The position numbers were made by a program, and so were the translations under genes. The notes beneath the pieces were generated by a model. It was not told where the DNA came from. It worked only from the letters and a program-made list of their open reading frames with translations, and ran no database searches. Below, one piece after another: positions 1-11,100 of a stretch of 44,651 nt of DNA. The DNA comes from Seminavis robusta (taxonomy: Eukaryota; Bacillariophyta; Bacillariophyceae; Naviculales; Naviculaceae), in contig CAICTM010000871.1 in NCBI GenBank assembly GCA_903772945.1, positions 1-44,651 of the forward strand, written 5' to 3'. How positions within the stretch are numbered: the stretch's first letter is position 1; every line of letters starts with the position of its first letter.

Positions 1-745
1 ACAAGTAGCCAAGCCATTGTGCTAGATGATGACTGATTCAATAATAAGTTGATGCAGTTAAATGTGCATGATACGGCATTTGCGTGTTGGGGTGACGCAG
101 GAGACACACCAACATGTGCATAATACGGCATTTGCGTGTTGGGGTGATGCAGGAGACACAACATGTTGGTGTATGATTGTGCTATGTAAGCTACTGCAGC
201 TCCTTCATGACTGTGAATAGAAAAGTCTGTGTAGCAAGACCTGTCTTACAATAATAATCAGAGGAAATTTCCTTGCTGGATAGATCCTGATTCTCACCAT
301 CAGGAACTACCAGCCTACACCAAGTGTCTAGAAAGAAAGTTGCCACTCAGCCTATGCATAGCTGCATCTATTCATCAGCTTCTTTTGGTAGCTCGACATC
401 CCGAAGGATAGGCTCATTCAAGTAACACACCATTCATAGCTCAGCATTATTAATAGCAGATGCACATCCCCTTTATCATAGGTGAGATGGATATTGGATA
501 TTGTTGCTGGGGTTTGTTCTTGTATTGTCTTTGGATACCGCAACGGCTCAAGATGCTTGAACTATATTTTGATACTCTGACTAGATCACACCGCGACACT
601 AAGCTCGAGTCCAGTATCTTTAAACCTTGTCTTATTTTTGCTGTTACCATAGCGGTATCCTCAATCCGCCTCAGTCGAGCCGTTGGCTTTTGATCCCAAT
701 CTATCTGGTCTTAAAGACCACCCTGCAAGAAAGACACCCGAGAAG
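1..745. other. Intergenic DNA upstream of the TRAPPC10-like gene
   Basis: No convincing coding region is visible. Short open frames on both strands have no recognisable domain. The stretch holds a 52-bp tandem duplication near its left end and otherwise AT-rich DNA. It should contain the promoter and 5' leader of the gene that starts at 746, but no TATA box or other element can be assigned by eye. Confidence 0.6.
62..163. repeat. 52-bp tandem duplication, two copies
   Basis: Copy 1 (62-113) and copy 2 (114-about 163) both begin ATGTGCAT and share the core ATACGGCATTTGCGTGTTGG followed by GGTGA(C/T)GCAGGAGACACA. They differ at a few positions and at the right edge, where copy 2 runs into ACATGTTGGTG. 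No function is evident. Confidence 0.85.
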
Positions 746-3700
746 ATGGCTGACGACGAAGATGACGATGTCAAGGACAAGGATGTGAAGATGGACGCGG
801 CTAGCATCCAATTTCGGACGATTCGAGATGGATTTGCCGAGTTGCGCAAGGCCATGGATGGTGAAGAGGACGACAACGACGACATTGTGGGCAAATTAAT
901 CGCTGAGAGCGAAGCGGAAAAGGATGGGGAGACTGAGGAAGGAAAGGCCGATCCAAAGACGATGAATAACTATGTGACTGTCAATTTCATCGATCCAACC
1001 TCAGTAGGAGACGCCAAAGGCAAAACCCCTCCAGCCAAGGCACCGCTGGAACTCTACGAAAAATTGACCACCGCTTTCGAGGAGGAGTACCGTTCCTCCC
1101 TACGCCAGGTGCCCTATAAGCATATTCGCAGTGGAAGAAATGAAGTGATTGAAGAATTGTCGGTCAAGCCAGTCCTCACTAAAAGCCATGCCACAGCAGG
1201 CGCCAATGGAGAAGCATTGACGCCATGGGGTGGCACCGCGGCCGCAGCCGTCAGTGACCCCGCGGAATGGCACAATGGTCCTTTCTGTCACGTCTACATT
1301 GCGGCCTGTGAAAATATGCACTCCTATCGAAACAAAGTCCGACCTGCCGTTCAGGCGTTTGTCAGTCAGATCGAGAGTGCGGCCAACAATTACAATTCTT
1401 CCTCTGGAGATGGATCGGGTCCTCCTTCGGGTGGAAATTACAGCTCCCATTACATTATTGTGTTTGTCCCAGTTGGACCTAGAACGAGGTCGGAATCTGG
1501 TGAACAGAGTGGAGGAGGTCGAATGGGCGCCGCCTTGTCCAGATTGGCGACTGCCAGACAAAGAATGACAGGTCCTGGGAGAGATGTGCCCGACAATTCG
1601 GTCCATAGCGTGGCGACCTCAGTGACCGATTCCAGCGACATGGATACCACTGATCCTTTGGATGTCAGTATGAATTCATCCACTTCGGCATCTACCAGTG
1701 GCATGCTCTTCTCAAAGCAGGACAAAGAATTGTTCAGAAAATTCAATTCTGATTTCCCCAATGGAACAACTTGCATCCTGTCCACTCTACTGGATGGCCC
1801 CACGCCAGAAGATCCGAAAGTGGCGACTTTAAAACAGCAAGAATGGAATTCTTTTATGCGTGCCTTGGGTAATGCCATTGTCGACGGGTTCAAGGATCGA
1901 TGCCGTCGCTATGACGAAGAACTCAGACGACTCCAGATGCTTCCGGGAACGGCCGGGGCAAACAGGTCGCCCATGGCGTCCAGAGGACGGAAAGGGTCAG
2001 ACGAACAAGGGTCCAAGAGGGGTGGAGGGATGGATCTCAGCTATTTCTTTCTCGTCAAGGAAAGTCTGGCATTTACCTACGAACAGATGCATCTCCCGAC
2101 AGAGGCCTTGCTGCAATACTCCGAATTGAGAGCATTCCTTCCTGACATCGGGGAGGCCACCATCGAAGAACGAAAAAAGTCCAGAAAGCGTCGATCCAGT
2201 TTGGCTGGTAATTCCGCATTGGAAGTCGCCGTGGCAGGAGATATTCAGAGTTTTCGAAAGCGGATGCGCACCATCGAAAAAACTGAGAACTTGAAGCCCA
2301 TTGCCCATGTCGTGGAGCAATACATATTTGCGCGAGAGATTAGTCTCCTCTTCAAGATGAAGCAACCTGTCGAACTCGTCAAAAGATGCCACGCGTTTGC
2401 AGATACCATGTACAACTTTCATTTGAGAGCCGCCTCGCATGCCAAAGAAGACGACGAGAAACAGGAACAACGCAACCACGCAGAGGAATGGGCCTTGACG
2501 TTTTGCTGGGATGTCAAATGCGCTAGTGAACCCTACTTTACTTTGATGAATCCTTCCTCAAAGGCGTCGCTTTACGGAGAATACGCGCCCGTGAGAAATC
2601 CCGATGTACACACGATTTTGACCGAACGGTCCTTGGCTCGTGAGATATCGTCGCTCCTGGAATTTGGCCGACTCCGATTGCTGCAGCTTGGTGATGCCAA
2701 AATCGAAGGGTCTAATCCTGTACGAAACCACTTCGGTGGCACGCCGGTGGATATGCGGAAACCTTGGGAACCATGGGACCCTTCATGGCACAAGGATTAC
2801 GCTGGAAAGTCTAGCACCGACGACGAGAACTTTTATTCCTCCAGAGATGAATTCTTAGATGGTGTGTTCTCGTCACCTGATTCCTATGTTTCCAAGTACG
2901 TGGAAATGGCATCAGCAATTGCCACCTTTGGCCTGTTCGCTGGGCGTCAGAGAATTGCAGCAAGGCTGCAGGGCGAACTGGCTGAAATTCTCATTTGCCG
3001 AGGAGAGTACAAAGATGCAATCAACACGCTGATTTCTACGGTGAACATCCTTGGGAAAGATCAGTGGGACAAATGTCATTTTTGGCGGTTGCTTCGTCTT
3101 GCGAGTTGCCAAAGACGGGTTGGACCACCCGCAGATTACTTGAAAACGCTCGTGAATTGCTTTGGCCCAAACATTTCCAATGTGGCGCCGTCAAAGGCAC
3201 TAGGAATTCTTCTGGGAGACCTGGAAGCAGTTGTTGGAGACGAATCAATCACCGGGTCCTTGTTCAGGTCGGTGCCGTTTCTGGCAGCGAGGCTTGAGGT
3301 ACAGAAAACGTCGTGCGATGATGAGGCGTCAATGGCATTTGGACCGGAAAGAAAGCAGCTGAACAAGAAATTCTGTACCGTCGGTGAAACCGTACGAATC
3401 ACACTGACTACTTCAAGTTTCTTACCAAAAGCCATCAATGTTGATGTCGTCAACCTTTCGTTGGTGGCATTCGGCGCATACGCCGCCAAGGTTGAATCGA
3501 AGACTCCCATTGAGAAGGAAGACGCATTCAAGGTCTTATCACTAGAATCCCCCACCGTAATCGAATCGGGTGTCAACACTTTTACCTTTGAATGGGTGCC
3601 AATCAACACCGGACAGTACATTCTCGCGTCAATTGAGCTGAAGTGGAAGGAGGCATCGTTTTTTTACGATAGCATTGAAATGCGGAGGTCTCTCGTGGGA

Positions 3701-4948
3701 GTGGATGTTTTGCCCAGTGACCCGTCTCAGTCCATCACTTTGGAACCGTACTTCCTTGTGCCAGGCAACATCCAACCCGTGCGAATAATATTTTACTCAG
3801 GCTCCGATGTCATCACAAAAGGCACGGTCAACCTTACATGTACACCCGGAGTCATGTTGATTCCCCCAAACGAAGAAGAAACCGACGACAATTGGACTGA
3901 GTCATGCACCGTGAAACTACCACCATGCGGCACAGGAGAAACGATTGTACTGACGACGAGCGTGAGGACACCTGATCCTTATCTCATGCCACCAACGGAA
4001 GAGGTCCAAGCTCTGAGTGCAAAGGTGGCAACACTATATCGTCACGCGGACTACGTACCTGACAGCAACGAGGACGAGTCGAACATGCCATGCATGAAGA
4101 CGGTTCTCGAGGCGATGGTGCCCACTCTGGAGAAGCCAGTCCTGACAGTAGAGGGAGCTGATGTTTTCCCCACCGCCGTTGACGGATTCTTGATTTGCGT
4201 GTCTCTGAATTGCAACTCCCCCGTACCGTATCATGTCAAATCATGGCTTCTCGAACTGCCCCAACCAATCGTTATCGTGGATGGCGGTGATCTCAACCAA
4301 GACTTGTTTGATGTTCCAGTTGTTGAAGGTGAGGTACTGTCTTTTGGATTCACTTGTAGGAGAGAGCAAATTGTGGAGAACAAGGAAGGAAAGATGAATG
4401 AGATCCTTGAACCAGCTCTGCACGTCGAACTTGAGGACGAATTTGGGACCGTTTTTAATGAAGTCCTTGCAGTTGATCTTTCAGCGTTTTACGCCGACGT
4501 GAAGCGAGATTCAAAGCTCTCGGGCTTTGGCAGTGTCGCAATCGAACTGCAAGATTGTGCCGTGGAAGGCGTCGTTGGGGAACCAGTCAATTTCAAATAC
4601 TCAATAGATACCAGTGGACTGAAGAGTCTGCAGAAAGAGATCGTCCCAGAGGACGGAGAAGGCAGCCCCAGGTTCCTGTATGCGATCAAGTATGACGAAG
4701 CTGATTGGTTGGTCAGCGGCGATCTGAAGGGTCAAGTTGTCCTTTCAGATAGCGGTTCTTTCGCCCTCACTCTTGTCGGAATACCCACACGCCCTGGTTC
4801 TATCAAACGCTTCCCGAAGATATCTCTCAAATGCGAAGTATCAAAGGGAGATCTTCTCCCGCTGCTTGTGGACATGAGAGAACCCGACAAGTTCAGTTCG
4901 AGGCCCTTCGGTGGTCAAATGGCGGTGGCTTGTCCTCAGCGAAAATAG
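746..4948 (+). CDS. TRAPPC10: TRAPPC10/Trs130-like subunit of the TRAPP II complex
   Basis: Single-exon gene of 1,400 residues. TRAPPC10 (yeast Trs130) is a large subunit specific to TRAPP II, the multisubunit Rab exchange factor acting at the Golgi and in endosomal recycling. An acidic N-terminus (MADDEDDD and further Asp/Glu runs) is followed by a conserved part from about residue 75 (YVTVNFIDP), then CHVYIAACENMHSYRNKVRP near 180 and HYIIVFVPVG. A Ser/Gly-rich linker follows, then a helical block near 431 (SYFFLVKESLAFTYEQM). The C-terminal 450 residues are beta-rich, as in the Ig-like C-terminal domains of this family. It is somewhat longer than the human protein (about 1,260). The frame stays open upstream to a TTG at 683, but the first in-frame ATG is 746 and is taken as the start. 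It converges with the kinase gene at 5263. Family call is by motif recognition; TRAPPC9-like proteins are the main alternative. Confidence 0.83.
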   Translation: MADDEDDDVKDKDVKMDAASIQFRTIRDGFAELRKAMDGEEDDNDDIVGKLIAESEAEKDGETEEGKADPKTMNNYVTVNFIDPTSVGDAKGKTPPAKAPLELYEKLTTAFEEEYRSSLRQVPYKHIRSGRNEVIEELSVKPVLTKSHATAGANGEALTPWGGTAAAAVSDPAEWHNGPFCHVYIAACENMHSYRNKVRPAVQAFVSQIESAANNYNSSSGDGSGPPSGGNYSSHYIIVFVPVGPRTRSESGEQSGGGRMGAALSRLATARQRMTGPGRDVPDNSVHSVATSVTDSSDMDTTDPLDVSMNSSTSASTSGMLFSKQDKELFRKFNSDFPNGTTCILSTLLDGPTPEDPKVATLKQQEWNSFMRALGNAIVDGFKDRCRRYDEELRRLQMLPGTAGANRSPMASRGRKGSDEQGSKRGGGMDLSYFFLVKESLAFTYEQMHLPTEALLQYSELRAFLPDIGEATIEERKKSRKRRSSLAGNSALEVAVAGDIQSFRKRMRTIEKTENLKPIAHVVEQYIFAREISLLFKMKQPVELVKRCHAFADTMYNFHLRAASHAKEDDEKQEQRNHAEEWALTFCWDVKCASEPYFTLMNPSSKASLYGEYAPVRNPDVHTILTERSLAREISSLLEFGRLRLLQLGDAKIEGSNPVRNHFGGTPVDMRKPWEPWDPSWHKDYAGKSSTDDENFYSSRDEFLDGVFSSPDSYVSKYVEMASAIATFGLFAGRQRIAARLQGELAEILICRGEYKDAINTLISTVNILGKDQWDKCHFWRLLRLASCQRRVGPPADYLKTLVNCFGPNISNVAPSKALGILLGDLEAVVGDESITGSLFRSVPFLAARLEVQKTSCDDEASMAFGPERKQLNKKFCTVGETVRITLTTSSFLPKAINVDVVNLSLVAFGAYAAKVESKTPIEKEDAFKVLSLESPTVIESGVNTFTFEWVPINTGQYILASIELKWKEASFFYDSIEMRRSLVGVDVLPSDPSQSITLEPYFLVPGNIQPVRIIFYSGSDVITKGTVNLTCTPGVMLIPPNEEETDDNWTESCTVKLPPCGTGETIVLTTSVRTPDPYLMPPTEEVQALSAKVATLYRHADYVPDSNEDESNMPCMKTVLEAMVPTLEKPVLTVEGADVFPTAVDGFLICVSLNCNSPVPYHVKSWLLELPQPIVIVDGGDLNQDLFDVPVVEGEVLSFGFTCRREQIVENKEGKMNEILEPALHVELEDEFGTVFNEVLAVDLSAFYADVKRDSKLSGFGSVAIELQDCAVEGVVGEPVNFKYSIDTSGLKSLQKEIVPEDGEGSPRFLYAIKYDEADWLVSGDLKGQVVLSDSGSFALTLVGIPTRPGSIKRFPKISLKCEVSKGDLLPLLVDMREPDKFSSRPFGGQMAVACPQRK

Positions 4949-5262
4949 AAGCTGTAGTAGTTTGTTAAGTAGCTGTCTCGCATCGTACTATTAATAGACG
5001 TAGCTGCTTCATTCTCAAGCTACCAGTACTGGTAGTTCTCGAACCCTGGTCGGCTAGCTAGCTACCGTACCGGTACAAAAACGTTTCGGTTGTCTTCAAT
5101 TCGAAAGCTACAGCGTCCCGGTAGTCCGTCCGCACAGGCAGCAATCTCAGTTCTCTCTTGCAACTACCCAAAAACTGCTTGGAAATCATGATGTAAGGAT
5201 GAGAATCTCAACAATCCTAAAAGCAAGCTTGTGTACAGGGGGGGGAACTATCAAAATTTTTA
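4949..5262. other. Convergent intergenic region, TRAPPC10-like / CDPK
   Basis: A short region shared by the 3' ends of two converging genes. It holds a 16-bp perfect palindrome (CTACCAGTACTGGTAG, 5020-5035), a GGCTAGCTAGCTACC run near 5050, a TACCGGTA near 5069 and a G homopolymer near 5240. No coding frame is credible. Confidence 0.6.
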
Positions 5263-7672
5263 CTAGATATTTATGCTAGCACCTTCGTCATCGTCGTCAA
5301 CTTCTGCCATGCTCTCTTCCACTGCCTTCCTGAAGTCTTCATAGGAAATCACTCCATCACCATCAGAATCCATAAATTGCATGATCTCTAGTGCCTGTGC
5401 TTCACCCCCAAAGATTTCAACCACATCTTCAAATTTCAGATGATCTGCATCAGCACCATGGTTAAAGTGATTGAAGAGCATCCGAATGTTGTCTTCTCTC
5501 AGGGCGACAGTCTTGTCTATTGTTCCTGAAAGAAAGTCCTTCCAATTCAACTTGGCGTCCTCAGACAGTGACAACTTATCTCTCAGAGATCTCAAATCAT
5601 CTTGGACACTAGCTGGGAAGTTGCCTCTAGCAATTGCCTGATCCAGTTCGGTCAGTGTCAGAACACCATCTCCCCCCTCATCAATACTCTTGAAGATTTC
5701 TCCAAGATAGCCAACTTGTTCTTGAGTTAGATTGGAGGCAATGTATCCGAGTGCATGTTTCTTCAGTTTCTTCATTCCCAGATACTTAGAAAACTCAGCC
5801 CCACGATTTCCTCGCTGCAACGACAGTGCCCGATTTCGTTCTGGGGGTACCTCTCCGAGTTGATTGATTAGCCAAGGCAGCTTCATTGCTTGCTCTGCTG
5901 TGGGTCTGAAGCCACCAGATTGTTTAATCATTGCTGGTTAGATAGAAAGGATTGGATGGCATCATCACAAATTCCAACACTTAGCACCTACCGGTCCACA
6001 GGAAGTTTCTTCAACAAGGCAGTGACAAAATCCTTTGCCAGCTGACTGATGGTGTCCCATTCAGGAGAAGGAAAGTCAAACTTGCCCACTTTCACTGCAT
6101 CAAAAATTTGAGTATCTGAATCCCCATAAAAAGGAGGGTATCCACACAGCAAAATATAGCTAATGACACCTACCATGCAGTACAAGGGGAGAAGGCACGA
6201 TTAGGTCCATGGCAGTTCATTCATTCAGTATGTGCCTTCCAAACAAACCCAACTCACCAATACTCCAAATATCACAACTGTTGGTGTATTCTCTTCGCAG
6301 CACTTCTGGTGCGACATAGTATGGCGTGCCCACCTTTGTTTTCATGATTCCTTGGAATGAGTCATCATGGCGGGACAATCCAAAATCAATAATTTTGATG
6401 GGAGAGTCCTCGGCGGGAGTCAAGAAAAGGAAGCTACAAATCGATTGAGGTGACGAAGCAACCAACGAAATGTGTGAGTAACCAAAGTCGTTCTTTCTGT
6501 AGATTTGACCAGAACTTGTATGGTGTCCTGTCATTGGTGCACTCACTTCTCTGGCTTGAGATCGCGATGAACAATGCCTTTGGAGTGACAGTATCGTATG
6601 GCATCTAGAATGTCTCTGACCAGTTTGGCAGCATCATGTTCCGAGAAATGGCCTTCAGCAGATTGTGTTTTTGCAATAATGCGATCAAAGAGTTCTCCCC
6701 CCGTACATAGTTCTGTAACAAGATGCAAATAGCGTTCATCTTCATAAACTTCCACCTAAAAAAAACGAGTAGTCCATTTGAGATGGTTTGGCTGGGGCAA
6801 CGATCGACAAGAGGACTCGTATCTAATCTCTGATTCCTTACCAAGTGGATGATGTTGGGGTGTCTCACTTCCTTCAATATATCAATCTCTCGTTTCAAAA
6901 CTTCAATTTTGGACACTTTGGCCTTTCGAATGGACTTGATGGCATACCATTCACCAGATTCTCTGTGTCTGCATTTACGGACCACTCCATAGTGTCCATG
7001 GCCAATCTCTTTGGCATCAATGTGGTAGCTGCAAAAAGTAAATGGCGAATTTAAGGTCAGCTAGATGAATGATGCAAATCCACCAGAATAAATGATCATA
7101 ATCGAGAAAAGAAAAGAAACTCACTTGACTCTGACATCTGACAGTGCATCCGTGATCATGACATAATCATTCCCCCTGCGATGATGACCAGCAGATTGGG
7201 TGGCCAAACTGGCAGCAAAGGTGTGGCAGCTATCATCCGTGGGCATCACTTGTTTCTTTCTTTGGTCGGAGCTTTTCATAGAGACATCTTTCTGAACATT
7301 TTTTATACTAGTCTTGAGACTGCGATCGTCCGGAACCGTGCCGGTGCCAGTGCCAGTGCGATTGTTATTCTGTCGTGGAGGGCGTGGTCCGGTTGGTTGA
7401 TAGCTAGACCGTCCCGTCCTTTGCTTGCCTGTGGATGATTGTGATTGTAACATTATCGAAGAACAAGGATCCACAGTGGAAGCAGCAGTAGTATCAATGG
7501 AGGGGGCGGTTTGCTTATGAGAGCCAGGAAGCAGCGGGGAGCAGAGGTTGCACAACGTAGAAGACAATACTTCCACCGGACTCTGACTCGAAGAGTCTTC
7601 TGTCATGGACTTACTCGTAGAAGGACGCGAACCCGAACTTCTTGTCGAGTGCCTAGAAGTCTCGTTTCCCAT
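5263..7672 (-). CDS. Calcium-dependent protein kinase (CDPK), kinase plus EF-hands
   Basis: Six exons: 7125-7672, 6842-7028, 6547-6755, 6258-6433, 5992-6169 and 5263-5905; all junctions keep phase, giving 646 residues. It is a Ser/Thr kinase of the CDPK/CaMK group, expected to be activated directly by calcium. MGNETS at the start fits an N-myristoylation signal, so membrane association is likely. A Ser-rich N-terminal region of about 180 residues precedes the kinase. Catalytic motifs are intact: GHGHYG loop (192-197), AIK lysine K214, HRDLKPEN (308-315), DFG (331-333) and APE (356-358). In the C-terminal domain EF-hands 1 ([12 protein letters not shown]) and 4 ([12 protein letters not shown]) look able to bind calcium, while hands 2 and 3 are degenerate. 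The exon 5-6 join reads VDRPTAEQ, a few residues shorter than the usual DPxxRPTAEQ. The LRR gene lies upstream on the same strand. Confidence 0.92.
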
Positions 7673-8157
7673 CTTTCCTTCTTTCTGCTTGATAGCTTAC
7701 AAGCTAGTAGCTAGCTAGATTGTTGCTTGTCTACTCTTTAATGAAGAAGGAACAGATCGATCGGTGAATGCGATGTCTTTGGCGGATCAGTTTGTCCACT
7801 CGCGACGATCTTTGATGGCCGAAATTGGACCGTTTGGTGCACCGAACTGCATGTCACTCCCTGTCAGTGTGCGGGATTGAACCGTGGCTCGAATCGAATC
7901 GAATGGATCCATTGACAGTCTCCTTTTCCCGAACGGCACCAAGGCATTAGTCTAGTATTGCGTGGATTGGATTGGGAGTCCTAGTAGCTAGCTAGGCTGC
8001 CAAGCCGATGAAGAGGAAGCTATTTCTCCAAAGCCACCAAGACTACCAGCTTAGGTAGAGAGAGTCTTGCATAAGCATGATGTATAATTTCTAAAGTAAA
8101 TGGGTTTTACGATATCATAAATGATGCTGCAATCATGAGCATGAGTGAGTGCATTAA
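7673..8157. other. Intergenic DNA between the LRR gene and the CDPK gene
   Basis: This stretch holds the presumed CDPK promoter and 5' leader and the LRR gene's 3' end. Visible motifs are two TAGCTAGCTAG runs (near 7705 and 7985) and a short GAATC repeat near 7890. No coding region or RNA gene could be supported. Confidence 0.6.
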
Positions 8158-11100
8158 TTAAAAGAAAAGAGAACAGACTATGACAGACATAGCCGAGAGA
8201 AGGAAACCTCCAAAGGTGGAATATGGAGCCATCATCGATGAGGTAGCACTGCTATCAGAGGCAATCTCGGTGGTGCTTCTGCAGCTAGTGGAGCCATAGT
8301 ATTGGGCAGCTTCACAGGGCTCACATTTGGAACCACTCCTTGATGATCGACCTGTAATCGCCGCAAACGTCTGCGGTGGGCATAGAATGGCATCGCAGCC
8401 ATCCAACCCAACATCTGCTTGGTTCCAATTATGCATGGAGCAAAGTGATGCTGGGATGGAATCAATATAATTGTCTCGAAGGTAGAGTGTAAGGTCCGAG
8501 AAACGTTCCAACTCCTTTGGAACAGAACCTGTGAAATCGTTCGATGACAGGTCCAAGAAGATACTCGCCGTGGTGTCGGCAAGATCAAGAAGCTTATGGG
8601 GGATAGAACCAGAAAAATCGTTGGCAGAGACATCCAGTGCAGATAGCGAAGGATGCCGGTCAAAGGCTGGGAGCGACCCGGAAAAGGCATTGCCGGCTGC
8701 TCGCAACGATACCAACTCGGTGTTCGTGGCGAAGGAGGGAAGTGGTCCACTCAGCCTGTTTGCCGAACATGAAAACGTCTTGAGGTCGCTGAGCCCCGCC
8801 AAGTCGGGCAGCTCCCCTTCCAGCCGATTGAAACGAAAATCGACTTCGTGCAATGCCAAAGCATTCTCAAGGCCGTCCAGGGACTTGAGTCCAGTGGAAT
8901 CAAGGCGAAGGTCAACTAGTCGGGATGCTTTTCGGATGCCATCAAAGCGAAAGTCAATGGGATTCGAGTACAACCAAAGAACTCGAAGATTCCATAGCTG
9001 GAAAATGTCTTCGGGGATTCGTCCAGACAAGTTATTGCTGCCCAGCAAGATCGAGTTGACAGTAGAGTCGACACAGGTGATACCATACCAATCACAGTAG
9101 TCCTTGTTGGGGTCCAGCCACGCCTGCAGAAAGGCAAAGTTGACAACATCAAAAGTGTAAGAGGGAAGATGGTCGGCATCAGCCAGAGGAAACGTCCAGA
9201 GGTCTTCTTACATAGTTGTTCTTCCAGTTGTGACCGTTAGTGGCATTGTACAACATCACCAGAATTTGTCGCTCTTTTGCCTTTTCATCGCTCAGACAAG
9301 ACGTCCGCCCCACGTACGGAGGCACCGAGTCACCTGAACATTGGATGCATGGAGTGTCCGCAGAAGACTGCCGTCCATTCGAATTGTAAGTTCCAGCGGG
9401 ACACAGGATGGCGTCGCACCCAAACTGACCAACCATTCCTTGCTGCCAAGAAGACTTTGAGCAAAAGCTGCTATCCAATGATGCAATGTAATTGTCAGTG
9501 AGGTCCAGATTGAGTTTTTCGAAGGAGAAGAGGCCTGCTGGAATGCTTCCTGTGAGATGGTTGGATGCCAAGTCAATCTCTACGATATCGGAGAATTTGT
9601 CCACACCTCCAAACAAGTCGTGCGGGATGAACCCAGTGAAGGAGTTGCCGCCCAAATGAAGTGACCGCAGTTTGGGCATCTTTGAGAAGGACAGGATCGT
9701 TCCGCTCACTCCCGCACCATCTCTGTTGTATGAATCCAAGAAGATCGACTCCAGAGAAACCATGTTGTTCATTTCTGTTGGCAGAGTTCCCCAAAAATTG
9801 TTGTCAGACAAAAAGAGATCATGTAGGCGGGTCAAACTACCGAGGCTTCGTGGGAGCTGCCCAAATAGGTAATTACGGTCCAAGAGAAGTGTCACCAGGT
9901 TCTGAAGATTTCCAATGTCTTCGGAAAGCTGTGAATTTATCCCACAGTTCGAGAGCTCTAGAACCGTAAGGTTGACCAGAGTGTATAGCTCGTCTGGGAT
10001 GGTGCCCGAGAGTTGGTTCTTCTGCAAACGGAGCGTCCTGAGGTTGGATGCCTTGGAAATTCCCTCCAGCGAAGCCAAGTTTGTCTCGTCAAGAGAGAGA
10101 TCTTCTAGCACAGAATACTGAATGTCATCAAATTTGACCCAGATAGGGTTGCGGCCAAGGTCCAGCTTCTTGAGGTGCGGAAGATAGAAAACAATAGAAG
10201 GAACCAGCCCTGCCAAGTTGTTGTTGGCGAGCGACAGTCCGGTCACCACATCTTGGCCGTCGATGTTGTCACATGTGACACCGTACCATCCGCAGACTGA
10301 GACATCCTCACTCAGCCAATTGTCCGAATTGTCCCAGCCAAGGCCCCCAACAGCTGTGTAAACCTGTTGCAGCATGTAAGCTTCCGTCATTCCTTGAGGA
10401 TACAGTGCACCGCAGAAGCGACTACCGTAGAAACCAGCCGAGCCACGGAAGTTGCAAGTTTCACATTGGGTTGCACCAATGCGACGTCCGTACTCGTTGA
10501 AGGTTCCCGGCGGACACAAAAAAGCATCACAACCCGATGCAAGTTCGCCGTCAAACCAAGACGTCTGAGCGCAAATCTCGTTGGGGATATCTCTCAGATT
10601 ATTTCTAAGATTCGAATGCAGCGGAGAACGGAGATGAGTCACAATGATGAACGAATACCTGTAAACAAAGTATGGGTCGCGATATCTTTACGTACCCCGT
10701 AATATCCAGCCTCAAGTCGTCAAATCGTGCGAGAGAAATTGGAATTGTCCCGTGAAAGATGTTCGATGAAAGATCCACTCGAAGCGTAGCGCTGGTATCA
10801 CCAACAGCCAAAAGGAAGTCATTCGGTATGTCTCCTTGGAGATGGTTCTCACTCAAGTACAACTCGCGTAGCTTGGGGGTGTTGTTGAACGAGATTAGGT
10901 TCCCTGTGAGTCCAATGTCTTCTACGACCACAAAGAACGATTGAGTAGACAGGTCTTGCTGTCGCTCCTCGCGTTGCAAAGCAAGAACACGTAGCTCCTG
11001 CAGCGAGTTTAGCTCTTGTGGTAGTGTACCCGTGAAATGGTTTTCGCCCAAGCTAAGGATTTCAACACTTTCGAGCAAACCTAGCTCGCTGGGGAGTGTT

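Noticed and set aside
683..745. Extension of the TRAPPC10 frame upstream to 683
   Set aside because: The codon at 683 is TTG. The first in-frame ATG is 746, and the extra 21 residues have no conserved look.
7855..7900. tRNA-like GGGATTGAACC on the + strand
   Set aside because: The T-stem does not pair and no acceptor, D or anticodon arm could be built around it.
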